A stretch of 64,000 nt of DNA, from the NCBI RefSeq assembly GCF_918797505.1, contig NC_092801.1, positions 23,436,116 to 23,500,115 on the forward strand. Direction: 5' to 3'. The DNA is from Bemisia tabaci (lineage: Eukaryota > Arthropoda > Insecta > Hemiptera > Aleyrodidae). Within the stretch, counting starts at the first letter, position 1, and every line of letters starts with the position of its first letter. Under the pieces are notes generated by a model. The model was given only the letters and a program-made list of their open reading frames with translations. It was not told the origin of the DNA and did no database searches. A program made the position numbers and the translations under genes. Positions 32,801 through 46,622 of this stretch are shown here, in pieces.

Positions 32801-35029
32801 GCCATACTAAGATAAAACGCCGTATGAGCATTCAGACATTGCCGAGTTTTTTCGGATAAAATACTCATTTTCTAGGAAGGAAACTTGAGGATGTTTTTCA
32901 CCCTATTTTTCAGAGAATTTTCCTTGCAATTTAATCTGCAGTATCTGGAAATTTCAAAGAAAAATACTCGTGAATTTCCTAAAAAATGAATGTTTCATGC
33001 AAGGAGGTTTGGCAACATTCAGATGTTCATATAGCGTTTTTCGGATACAGCAGTGTTCATGGCAGAATGTAAACAGAGTATTGGACCCTGCACCTGGCTG
33101 AGACTCAGTTCAGTTGCGCTAGCAGCACTGAATTCGTTCAAATTTCCCAAAAGTTTCATTTCAATTCTCTGCCTTTTACTAATTTCCTTGACCTTATGAA
33201 ATTCCTAGTTTTTCAGACCTGTTGACACCTTACTTTCAGCATTCTTGTGCAGAGGAGTGGAATTTGGCTCAAGCCACAGTCTCCTGCTTAAATTGAATAT
33301 CAAGAATAGGGCAATTTCTTGGCCGTTTTATTTTAAAAAGACTTTCTCACAAAAATTTCAAAATGACCTTCCTTCCCTTCTTCACAAGTTACTGCAATTT
33401 TAACCCTGAGGCAAGCGAGCTTGCCCATTAATAGTTAAAAAGTTTACTCCATTTAATTGGGAGTAAAAAAATTGATGACACCGGTCTATTCTTAGCAAAA
33501 ACACAGTTTAACATTTCGGCAAGAAGTCAGATTTGCTTCATGTTTTAATGGGATGATGGAGGAAAAACAACAATATTATGAATTGAAGAATTGCCTTATC
33601 GCCCTCAATTTCCCGCAGTTCCTGGTTTAAGTGATTGGCCACTTCCTTCTCTTCTAGACTCTATCTGTCCGATACTTTCAGGATGTCTACTAAATCAGGC
33701 TGGCCAAAAATCAGTACTTTTACAGTACATTCCCAAGAAATTCAGTACTTTTTCAGTACCTCGATTCAAAAACAAAAGTATAGGAAAATTGAGTGCCAAA
33801 ATGGCAATTGTTTACATTGGTAACAATTCTAAGTACCTAAAATCCACTGTCCAAAGAAATTTTGTATTAATCAAAGAGCTAAAAATTACAAAACGGGTTA
33901 CCTTGTCTGTTGATTCAAGTTCGCGCACAATATCATCCAGTCTAATAGGCTCCGATGGTGATGAAACGTTATCTTGGTGTGGTGATAGTGGCTCCTCATC
34001 ATCATCCAATGTGATGTTACGTCTCTTCAGAAGCTGTTCATCTTTTTTGGCTTTCCTCAACTCAACACTGACTTCATTGCGGCGTCTTCGCATTTCCTAC
34101 AAAGATAATGCAAATGTAGACACGACAAAAAAAAACTTAGAGGCTAAAATATTGTTGCAGCATTCTAATACATGATTGAAGTTAGACATAATTTTATTGT
34201 AAACAAGATAAATGGTCAGACATGCAAAGCAACTTTCTTTGCCACAATGTATACTGAACTTACTTCATTACTACTGAATTATGTTATTGAATTTTCATAC
34301 TATGAAAATTTCCAAAATGAAGATATTACTTCTGGTTTTGAACTCAGATATCTTTTACTTGATGACGTCTCCTTCTGACCTCCAGTAACAATTTTTCGGT
34401 AGCAGGGACCAAAATTTCACTAGGATTCTTGATAATTCTAACTTTTCAAAAACTTAAAGTCATGAAATTAATATAACATTTTACGTAAAATTAAAACATA
34501 AATAAAAAGTTCATTGTAAAATTTTATTAGACAGTTTCATTTTCAGATGATCTAAAAAAATATGAAATGAAGCAGTAGCTATGTATAGATGGTATTTTAG
34601 AAGAAAGATAATGAATAAGAAAAAATTATAACTAAAAACATAGAATAGGTACCTAGATAAAAATGAATTAGGAATAACAGGCAAAAATATTTTCACAGAA
34701 GCTTTGTTTTATCAAAGAAATGTTTACTTTAAACCTAAATCAATATCTGCTTTAAAAATTGTTTAATTTATTTTCCCATGCCACAATAATTTGTACCCAA
34801 TCTTATCCAAGTTGTTACTACCTACCTGGAGATACTAAATACATCCTCACGCTTGCGATGGGTAATGCGGTTCAGAACCGATCAAAAGACATTTTAAAAG
34901 AAAACTTAACCTACTACTACACACTTCAAAAAATATCTATTCGAAGGAAAAACCTACCGATCCATCTTTGCCCTTGTTCTTGAAGTTGCGAATTCTGGCA
35001 GGACCGCTATTTTCCTTGTCATTCATCAT
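25336..35029 (-). CDS. KPNA2: Importin subunit alpha (KPNA2/Pendulin type), complete, 8 coding exons
   Basis: Nuclear import adaptor: binds classical nuclear localisation signals with its armadillo repeats and importin-beta with its N-terminal IBB domain. Exons in transcript order: 34958-35029, 33902-34096, 32170-32553, 31066-31204, 28782-28957, 28087-28269, 25988-26320, 25336-25428. Phases fit throughout, giving 525 codons with the stop (524 aa), the usual family length. The IBB spans roughly residues 10-65 (basic [11 protein letters not shown], then [20 protein letters not shown] and LLKRRN). Armadillo signature helices carry the NLS-binding Trp/Asn pairs: [89 protein letters not shown]. 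The C-terminus ends GGFSF, as in CAS-recycled importins. The IBB and 'SPLQ/SPHQ'-type linker resemble KPNA2/Pendulin more than KPNA3/4. The intron between exons 4 and 5 hosts a snoRNA cluster. The donor of exon 5 is GTTCGT, less canonical than the rest. Confidence 0.96.
28575..28700. repeat. 'cagtactttttcagtacct' repeat, copy 1
   Basis: Contains 'aaacaggctggctaaaaatc' and several 'agtactttttcagtac' palindromic pieces. The same order of phrases occurs near 33.7 kb. Class unknown. In the importin intron between exons 5 and 6. Confidence 0.5.
29272..29338 (-). ncRNA. Intronic box C/D snoRNA, copy 1
   Basis: On the minus strand, the same as the host importin-alpha transcript, the 67-nt core begins with box C ATGATGA (29332-29338) and ends with box D CTGA (29272-29275). 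Between them lie the guide GGAATTACCGT followed by a TTGA D'-like box, a degenerate C' (ATGAAAA) and the conserved segment CCTTGGCTGCTTT. This copy also has CTGA a few bases after the TTGA, so the D' assignment is less certain here. The flanking stem is weak: TGT upstream with ACA downstream. Nearest copy to coding exon 5. Confidence 0.72.
29560..29626 (-). pseudogene. Decayed box C/D snoRNA, copy 2
   Basis: Same 67-nt length and same guide (GGAATTACCGT) as its neighbours. However, box C is ATGATAA instead of RTGATGA and box D is CTAA instead of CTGA. Both changes hit the residues that form the kink-turn sheared G-A pairs, so 15.5K/NOP56/NOP58 assembly should fail. I read it as a dead copy in a birth-and-death array. 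Confidence 0.62.
29873..29939 (-). ncRNA. Intronic box C/D snoRNA, copy 3
   Basis: Intact box C ATGATGA (29933-29939) and box D CTGA (29873-29876), with both conserved inner segments. A 39-nt poly(A) run at about 29779-29817 lies just outside the core on the box D side, which separates it from copy 2. Confidence 0.72.
30215..30281 (-). ncRNA. Intronic box C/D snoRNA, copy 4
   Basis: Box C ATGATGA and box D CTGA are intact. The guide keeps GGAATTACCGT, although the bases 5' of it differ from copies 1 and 3 (TTGAGG instead of TCAAGG). The C' region reads GATGAAAA, closer to a real C' box. TTTTGT before box C can pair with ACAAAA found 10-15 nt after box D, giving an external stem that could aid processing. 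Confidence 0.73.
30370..30436 (-). ncRNA. Intronic box C/D snoRNA, copy 5
   Basis: Core sequence matches copy 4 and sits in the second of three tandem units of about 155 bp. Boxes C and D, the guide and the external TTTTGT/ACAAAA complementarity are all kept. Confidence 0.73.
30525..30591 (-). ncRNA. Intronic box C/D snoRNA, copy 6
   Basis: Third member of the about 155-bp tandem array (spacing 155 bp from copies 4 to 5 and from 5 to 6). Boxes C (ATGATGA) and D (CTGA) and the guide match copies 4 and 5. Near identity points to recent duplication. Confidence 0.73.
30862..30928 (-). ncRNA. Intronic box C/D snoRNA, copy 7
   Basis: Most diverged intact copy. Box C is GTGATGA, still a perfect RTGATGA, and box D is CTGA. 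The guide GGAATTACCGT and CCTTGGCTGC are unchanged while the C' loop differs. TTGT just 5' of box C pairs with ACAA just 3' of box D, forming the best terminal stem of the set. It lies about 140 bp downstream of the exon 4 donor. Confidence 0.75.
32799..33053. mobile_element. MITE family A copy, diverged, in importin-alpha intron
   Basis: 255 bp. The inner block AACGCCGTATGAGCATTC is kept while the outer parts are diverged, so it is an older copy than those near DNAI2. Confidence 0.68.
33683..33775. repeat. 'cagtactttttcagtacct' repeat, copy 2
   Basis: 'tctactaaatcaggctggcc' followed by 'cagtactttt.cagtac' and 'cccaagaaattcagtac', parallel to the copy near 28.6 kb. In the importin-alpha intron between exons 2 and 3. 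Confidence 0.5.
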
Positions 35030-35053
35030 TATGGGGTGTTGGGGGATTTGGAT

Positions 35054-38000
35054 CTGAAAAAATATCATTAAAAAAAACATTAGTAAAGCGCTCCCTAAAG
35101 AGATCTCACGTTTTCTTCAAAGCTCCTTGCAGAAGTCTTCACTTTCAGTTGAAGGGCTTGTGCTCGCTACAGATAGAAGAAATGCTCTGAAAAATCCAGA
35201 GGAACTTCTAAGAACTGAGTGTTACTACAAAAGAGTGGTGAATGCGAGAACAAATTTGCATTGAAAGACTTGTGTCACGACCTGCCAAACTATTACACAA
35301 AAAAAATAAAGTGATGACATCTGAGAGGATGATCCGATAATTTAGTATGCTATTCACAGACAGAGTAACAATCTTGATTGTTCAGGCAACTACTCATATT
35401 TTAAAATAAATTTTCATAAATAACAACTTCCGCTTTTGCAATCTTGCCTCATATTTTCCCTCAGTTTCCTAGAACTGTGACAGAATGGACCATCATAAAT
35501 TAAAATTCAATTTAGGCATGGTGTCTAGCTTTCTTGGCAAAGCTCATTCCCTGATTTTCAGGAGCCCATTCCTTGATGAGAAACTAAAGTTATCTCCCAC
35601 TTTTCTTGGAAAAATCTTCTACCAAGACCTCTCCCTTTTCTCCCAGATTTTCTTGGGGAAGAATATAATTTTCCAGAGTTTCAGATATGAATATCGATTT
35701 TAATTAATCTTACAGCCATTTCTTTGGCGCACATTCAAAATTTTAATTTAAAAAATGTTCCTCATGTTGATATTATCTGGTCAATGGAAGCTTCTAGCAA
35801 TGTGTCAAGCAATTTTCAGAAAAAAAAAAAAGTTCCTGACAAAAACAGCCAAAAAACTAGGAAAAAATTTAATATAATCTGATGGATAGAAAAAATAGTT
35901 CCCTGGCAAATGAGAAAAATATTCATAATTTTTTGGCACGGATGAACTGATCAAGTGTAAGTAAGAATTATAACAAGTCTCGGGAATTTGATGAATAACT
36001 ACTTAGAGCAAAATATGTGGTTCCTATATGAGAAATTGTGAAAGACATGTTCGCCTTCCTTTTAAATTTTAAGACATCAACAGAAATTCCGGTAAAAATG
36101 TTGGTAGAAATCTTCGCAACAGTAAATACGCGAAACACTTTCCAAAAAATTCTTGTTTTTTGATTACCCTGCCGTTCCATTGCCACGATCCCTTACAGAA
36201 TAAAATTCCCTGACATACCAAATTTTTGCGGATCCCCTAACGTTTTACTGATTTCCCGGGTTGCTAGGACCCTGTGCTTGAGCTCTAATTTCTACACGTA
36301 TCATGGGTTCTCATTAGTCAAATTTAAAAATGAAAACAGGAAAAAGCATTATGCACATACTTAAGTAATGCCCAAGCGCTTGAGTCAAAGTAAAATCATC
36401 TCAAGCAGCAGAAAACAATTGATATTCGCTCAGATGATTTATAAATGTGAGTAGCCAGCAAAGACTCAATAACTGCTCAGTCCGGAGATGGACTTCAGAA
36501 TATTTAATAAACTAATACATTCACACGGCAGTTTTCAGGGTCAGAGGAGAGGAAAAATTTTTCAACAGAGTTGAGTTCCTCATTCTCTGAGGGGCATTCG
36601 TGGCCATGAAATCATTCCTAACTTTAGAGCGAAATCTCCATCATTAGATTAATGGAGTCAATTCTGAGAAATGAAATGATGAAGAGTAACTGCAGGCCGA
36701 TTATTGAAATTTCGTGTTTGTTTGGCAGACATAGGTTAAACAGTGGAGCAAGATTGGTTGGCCATGTCTTATCGCTGCTTTGTCAGGTTCAATGGACGAC
36801 ATACTGTCAGGAACTATAGAGGTGCCTTTAGCATATCGTTAATTCTGCCTGACAAAGGCACGACAAAGCAGCGATAAGACATAGCCCACCAATCATGATC
36901 CTAACCTGTGTCCGCCAGACAAACACAAAATTTCAATAATCGGCCTGCTGTACTGAAACTAGCAAAACCAGGACTTCAGAGGAGTATGTTCAGATCCAAG
37001 AGAAGGACTGATATCAATCAGCGCCTTAGCGATATAGAAGACAAAGAGGTCAAGAAAACAGTGTGCGCCTGCATGAGAGGAAAATGCAGCTGGACATTTT
37101 ATAATTATGAAGCTGATTGAATCATAAAAGTGGCTGGGAGTATCTGAACTGAGAACAATGGAAGGAAAGAGTAAGAACTCTCAACTCAGGAAAGTAACTG
37201 AAAAATCATGCATGCTTTGGGAGCCGAGATGAGCTTTGGGCTGAGTTCTCATGGAATAGGGAAAAACGGACGACTGTGGAACAAAAATTAATGAGTAAAC
37301 TGATTTATGAAATGTACATAAAAACGAGATAAAAAGGATTAACGGTTATGTGAAATGGCGAGGCATGTGGTTAGAAGATAGTTCAGCAAGGCGAAGAGCT
37401 ACAAAGGTTAAGGTCATGCATTTCGCGGAGGGGAGAAAGAGTGAGTTAAATAATAAACCAAGCGCGAGATAATAGTTGTCACTGTAAAAGCGAAATACCT
37501 GAGACGCTGAAATAATCTTTAGGATCGGAAAATTGAATTTATACTCGGAGAACTTCTGAAAATTGACGGTTATGGAGGGTTGAGAAAACAATGGCCAAGA
37601 AACAGATGATCGAACTTGTAACGAACATAATCGATCGGCCAATGAAAAACGAGTTTCAGGTTGTTCATATCTTGAAGTGAATCGTGATTGGTTTATTCAA
37701 ATTCTCAACGTCTGTGTTGATGGTGCAACTTCAAAATCTTTGATCTGATTTTTCAGTGCACTGTAATTTTTCAAGTCGAGAATTATTTTAGAGTAGTTGG
37801 AGGTATATATCACGAATTTTTTTGGTGAAAATAATTTCCCCAAAAGTCTTAAAAGGCGACCCGTTTTTCTTCTTTCGCAGTTTTTGCCTGCTGAAAAAGG
37901 TCAAGCTGAAGCATTGCTGGCTATGGTATCACTGATAAAACAAGAGGGGTGGGGAGTAGCCGCGAAATTTGAAATATGGATATGAAAAAAGAGATGCTAT

Positions 38001-41000
38001 CGAGGCTCCATTCCTAACCTGGATTATTACTTTTAAACCCGGTTTTTATAATTATTTAACTTACATCAGTTTTCGATGCGAGAGGTTCTTACAATAAATG
38101 CTCTTCAAAACAGCAGGTCAAAATATCAGGCCATAATTTGCAATAGTAATGATATTATCATGAGCTTTTGAAATAAATAATTTTTAAAGCTGGCCGTAGC
38201 CGAAGCACCAAGAAACTTCATCTACATTTTTCTGATTCGTAATGGGACCAAGTTTTACAGAGATGCATCAAGTTGCGCTGCAGAAAAAGAGCTAGGAGTG
38301 TTTAATTATTCAACCTGTCTGAAACCTCCTGTCAAAAAGTTGAAGTCGACAGAAAATATTTTAACTGTGAAACTTATCTTAAAACTTTGCTTTTGACAAG
38401 AAGTCTTACGGAAGAGTAAAACTTCAAACCTTATATTCTCAGTGTGGCTTGATGCATCTTTGTTAAACTCATTCTGGTAGAGGTGCCATGGTTACAATCT
38501 CAATTCCACTGTCAAAAAGTTTGGCAGATGTTTTTATTTTTTTAAAGATGTAACCAATAGGCATTCTTGTAAAAAATACTGTCATAATTATTTTGCAGAT
38601 ACAAAGAAAATTCTTCAGAAAGTACACGAAAAGAGACTCATCACCTACCTATAAGCATAATGAATTTAAATGATTGGCAAATTTTGAGAAAATTGAATGG
38701 AGATAGCATTTTTTGATCCTCAAATGTTCAATTTATTATTTTCTAACTTTGATTCATTCTTGAGGAGTCAATGTTTGGAATTTTGTCAGGTTCTTCACAC
38801 CAAATGATATGGAAGTAACTTCCCTAGACTTCGGTTTTTTAAATCAATTTTTTATTCACCTTAAGGAAATTTTTCTTTAACTGCATCACAGATAAATTTT
38901 AGGTAAGAAGCGGTAAGAGCTTCTCATAAGGTTTATAAACCAAGTTAAAAGACATTATATGATCGGACATTATTTATTTACAAAACAGTTCTGCTAGTAA
39001 ATTAAAAACAGTTAACAATAACAAACTAGAAGTACAGATTGATCATTTTAAGGAAGAAATTTAAAAAATATAGGTGTGATTTGGAAAATGTGTTATTGGA
39101 AACCTTCAGAGACAATCCAAAAAGGTTTACAAAATTTGAGTAAATGAGGAACAATCAGTTGAAAAAATTAAAAAGAAGACAGTCAATTTGAAGGCACTTG
39201 TAGTCTTGTAAAGAAAAAAAAAAACATAAAAATAGACAGCTTGCATAAGAAATATTACTTTATACAACGAAGAGGCTAACACAGAACATCATTATTGATA
39301 CTACTTACAAACCGTTTTTCTTTGCTGGGGTATCCTCAAGTAAACATAATTTTTGTAATACAGTTCTTGGGGGCTTACAAAAAACTTTGCAATATTATCT
39401 AAGTATAGTAATACATTCGTTATCCAACGATTTAAGGCGAGGGTCGGGTCGAATATCAAGAGAGTCAGATAATCGGAACCAACAAAGAAAGTTTGCAAAA
39501 ATGCTATTTCAGGCTCTGTTTCTGATCAAAGGTCCAAAGCTGGGCCCATTTTTGATTGTGTTTGTAAACATAGTCATATAAAGGGGGAAAAACCAAATAT
39601 GTTCAATGAGCAAAAGAAAGAAGTAGTTTTCAACTTGTTGGTTAACATGTGCTTTCGACCAAAAACTTAATTTTGCCTGCAACGGATAACTGAAGCTTCA
39701 GACAATCAATGGTCCAGTAATCAGGGAATTACTGTATTTTCAAATACTACTTTTGCAAACTTCCAAGCATAATCATAGACATGAAGGGACTGCTCTCGAG
39801 AATACGAAAGAATAAAGTACTTTCACTGATATTTGAGAAGGAAATTAAAGACTCATATCAACGCATTCATACATTTTTTCACTATCTTTTTGCAAGTGTG
39901 CCATTGGAGGAGAGCAGTAGATAGCATTTTTGAGCATCTCACCGATTTCATAGAGCACTGATTTTTAGCTCATCACTGAAGTTCTGTAAACTCGGGAGCT
40001 GACTTGTAACTTAATTCACATTTTCTCTTTGGAAATCTTCATTCTGAGATCCTTCAAGAGCGGGAAAAACGTTGAAAAATGAACGTCAAAGAATTTTAAA
40101 GTATCCATACAAATTATACACGTTGCATTCAAGACAGTTACAGTAAGATTACAAGTTAAAGTCCAAAAGAGATACTGTCGCATTACCTTGCACAAACTGC
40201 AAAGGGTATGATCTGGTTGTAGTTGCTACCTGAGAGAAGGTTACTGGGTTTTGTCAGAAATTGACATAGTATCAGTTCTTATTCCCTATATTTATCTTTT
40301 CCTTTCGTTTTACAGAAGATTCAATTTTGTTTGATTGATAGAAAAAGTACTAGAAAAACTACTTTGTGCTTTGCAGAGATAGATAAAATTATAAAAAGTG
40401 AAAGGTGGAGCAAAGGGTTGTTTCTCCCGAGGCTTGTAGCTCTCTGTGCCCTTCAGTTATTCAGAAAAAGATGAATACTAATACAATGATGGATCAGAAA
40501 ATTGGAGAAACTGCTAGGAAAAGGTCTCACCGAAAGAGCTTTACTTTGAAAAAAATTTGCCTCGCTTTGATTTCAGATCGCAACATGCAAACAAATTTCA
40601 GAAGATTTTGTCAGACAAGAACACCATAATTATCAACGTGCATACAGATTACAAGTTCAGTCGTATCAAACTTACTTACTATACAGGGGAAATACACTGA
40701 TCAAAATTTAATTAAATCTATCATGAAAAATATAAAAAATATGTTAGAAAAATACACAAAATAGCTACATAGATAGATGACAGATGCAAAAAATATACAG
40801 AGAAAATATGGTACAATGTGGTAGTAGTTTGTATTTTTGACACCTAAGTTTGAATTGAATTTAAAATTCAGATTAAATTTGTTGGCATAATAGTATGCAT
40901 TAAAACAAGATCAAAAAATAGAATTTTAATTGACTGAGTTTGTAGACGTTTTAAAATGCTGAGGGATTATGTATTTACATATGCAAATCGCAACAAATTC

Positions 41001-41104
41001 CGGATTCTTGCTTTGTTTCACAATAGACGTGCATTCTGCTTGTAAATGCTAATATATCATTGCCTTAGAGACAATCTAAAAAATTAAAATTAACTTTCCC
41101 TTAC
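35054..41104. other. Probable first intron of importin-alpha
   Basis: About 6 kb without any recognisable protein-coding block. Apart from the TIR element at 36692-36949 only AT-rich DNA with A-rich runs is seen. Its status as intron rests on the inferred noncoding first exon. Confidence 0.45.
36692..36949. mobile_element. Near-palindromic TIR element
   Basis: 258 bp. TIRs GCAGGCCGATTATTGAAATT in inverted copies, followed by inverted 'gcagcgataagacat'. Its outermost bases (GGCYGATTATTGAAATT) resemble those of the palindromic pair at 2.4 kb, suggesting a shared transposase. Confidence 0.72.
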
Positions 41105-41345
41105 TTGCAGCCGCTTTAATTAAATTTTCCAACACGTTTTGGCTGTGCCGAGCAACCATCATTGTGGCGGCGCGGCACACACATACATCATCTCAATGCT
41201 GCGCATGGCGTGCCGACGCACCTGCTTGGAGCAGGCTCCAGTCCACTCATCCTTCTATCACATCCCGACACCCAAGCACGAACATCACCCCCCCCCCCCT
41301 TCCTGAATATTTTTCCCGCCAAACCGAAGGCCACTACTGACACAT
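41105..41345 (-). promoter_or_regulatory. Candidate importin-alpha promoter and noncoding first exon
   Basis: The coding exon that starts importin-alpha is preceded by a clean 3' splice site: a pyrimidine run plus CAG just above 35053, leaving 24 nt of 5' UTR. So a noncoding first exon must lie upstream. The best candidate is the locally GC-rich patch here, which ends with a CTGCAA|GTAAGG donor (exon edge at 41105). About 150-200 bp upstream, at 41312-41323, is TTTCCCGCCAAA, which matches the E2F/DP consensus in both directions. E2F control would suit a proliferation-linked importin, but the link is inference. The implied first intron is about 6 kb. Confidence 0.4.
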
Positions 41346-42959
41346 ATTCATTGCGAGAGCATACACTTTGGTCAATGAAAATGATGTGGCTTTCAAGTCT
41401 CACAGCAACACAACGAACCAGAATCTGCTATCACAAAGCATTCCAGACAGAACATTCAAGATTCTTCGTTCTACCAACGACTGAACATGACTTCTTACAA
41501 AAATTCTAGTTAAGTTAATTCTAGGCAGTATTGTATCCAGGAGAACAATAAGCAGATCAAGAACTGACACAGGTATTGACCATATTTAGTCAAATGGGAA
41601 GAGGACACGTACTATGAACAAATTAAAACTAGCACAGTTGATCTAGCTTTGTTTCAATTTTCTTTCCCTGATTTCCACACTCAGATTTTGCATTTTAACT
41701 TCTGGGTAAGATTTCAATTTCCAACTGACAAACATGAGTTAAATGGTACAATATCCTTGTAGTAGTATTTGTTGCTGCTTATCGATGACCAAATTGAGGG
41801 ACTCTTGTACAAAATCTCTATTTGCGACTTTGCAGACTTCCGATCATGATTTAATTTTTTTTTTTTTTTTTGAAAAACTAATCTATCTAATTTCTTGAAA
41901 ATCCTCTTGATTTTACTTCTCTACTATCAGAGTGTTCAGTAAAAATTTCAAACCATGTACTCAACTTGTTTCTCTTTGAAAAATAAAATAGGAGCAGAGA
42001 TTTTGAAACAATGAAATTGAGATACATGGTTTCGCACTTTAGCCATTGATGTAATCAGTTTGCGATTAATTTCCTCAAAATTGACAAAAATAATAAAATA
42101 ACAAGGAGGAGGAAGAGTGAATGATGACTCGTTCACTAGCTGTGACTCAAGTCTGGCTGCACTTAATTCACCAATAACATTCAATCCTTCTCAGTCTTGG
42201 AATAAGTGATGGAGGATTTAATCTCAAGAAAGCCAAACGAAACCAGCTTCAAACAAGAATAATGCAGCAGATCCTTAAAAATTAACAATTTGCTCTTTCA
42301 GTTTTGGAATGAATCCTCAGCTTTGGCACAATGCAATTTGTGCACAATCGATCTACATGATTTAAATTTTAACCATTAATTGAATTACTCAGGAAAAATC
42401 AAATATTAGCCTTTCAATCCATTACTAAACAAGCAGCAACAGATGCAATTATAAAGGAAATTCCGATGCTTCCATATCTGTGTCTGTATTTGTATCTTTT
42501 GAGCTGTTAGAGTTAGCATAGATTCATTTTTTGAACAAACATGACGTCTAACTAAGCAGAGATTTTTTTTCTCTTCTTCTTCTTGGAACTTCAGGCATGA
42601 TAACAGTTTAATAATCTCTGATTTTAATTAATATGTTCTTTTCCGCTTCCTTTTGGCAGCCATTAAAATCACATTGAAGGATCATTTCTACTGTCAGATT
42701 TCAGAAAGTCAGTCCTGAAGTAAGTTTAATATCTGCACCACGAGCAGTATCTATTCAGTTTAAGCATTTCAGTTGTGAAGAGGTACACAAAAAATTATCA
42801 CAGAAAGAACCAATATTCAGGGTTGTAACAGCATTCAGGAAATGAAATCCCTGGACACATTGTGGTGAAATTCCCAGACAATTGAAAATATGTCAGATGG
42901 TTGAAAAACCTTAATTTGTAATAGTTTCCAGGCAGAGTTTACTGTTTGAAACGTCAAAC

Positions 42960-43422
42960 CGTTGCCTACGAGAATGGAGAGGCCGTAACTAGTCAGTTCT
43001 GTGACGTCAAGCTAGTAGATATTTACCGAAAACAACAAGCATCTCCGGGTCATCAGTGCATCGATGAGTGAGGCAGTCGCTGCGTGGACCAATCAGAGTC
43101 GCTCTCGATCGGCCGAAGTTGCGCGAGCGGCCCGTTTGAATCTGAGTGGAGTAACGATTTTCGGTATTACGCATTCATTTCCTCGATAATTAGACAATGT
43201 CACAAATGAACTAGTTAGTTTTCTAAAGTGAAATTTCATCCTCTTTCTAAACGGTTCTTATGAAATTTTGCGTCAGATCAACCCTGAAAGAGATATCGGC
43301 GAGAAATCATCGTGCGGCAAGCGTTCTCCCATAAGAACGCGTGTTAAACCGCGGCCGAGTTTCATCTACTAGTGTGACGTCACAGAATCGTAGTTACGGC
43401 CTCTCCATTCTCGTAGGCAACG
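42960..43422. mobile_element. MITE downstream of SFT2 gene, TSD GTCAAAC
   Basis: 463 bp. TIRs CGTTGCCTACGAGAATGGAG plus 'aggccgtaact', and inner inverted 'gtgacgtca' and 'ctagtag'. The flanking 7-bp repeat GTCAAAC is perfect. It lies 290 bp past the SFT2 stop codon and may fall in its 3' UTR. Confidence 0.8.
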
Positions 43423-43711
43423 GTCAAACCTATTCTAGAAAGCAGATAAAGGTGACTTATCAATTTTTCCCTGACATCTTTTTATTTTTCTGAACATTTC
43501 CTAGTACTTCCTGACTGCGGCAACCTTAAATATTGGCTCCTGAATATAAAAAGTCTCCTAATGATTTTTCCTACTTTTCTCCTCTATTTCTCTATTCTCC
43601 TAGGGGTTAGATACTACCAACTAGACTGTAGAGGAAGAGCAAAGGATTAGGTTTAAGCTGAAGAGAAATCAGCTTGGTTTTTTTACACGGTGGATTTCTG
43701 ATTTCTAAGAA

Positions 43712-46572
<2,861 letters not shown>

Positions 46573-46619
46573 GTTTGAAAGCTACTGAATACAATGATGT
46601 GTTTTGGCTGTGCGGATAC
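46573..46619 (-). other. 5' UTR segment of SFT2 gene with upstream 3' splice site
   Basis: Immediately before the SFT2 ATG in transcript order, TTTTTTCCAG gives a 3' splice site at 46620-46622. A noncoding first exon is therefore expected upstream. One possible partner is CTGCAG|GTATGG, whose exon edge is at 47937, putting the promoter near 48.0-48.2 kb. The pairing is inference. Confidence 0.35.
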
Positions 46620-46622
46620 CTG

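Noticed and set aside
41162..41509. 115-aa open frame in the GC-rich patch
   Set aside because: Low-complexity proline/histidine content, no family signature, overlaps the inferred promoter.
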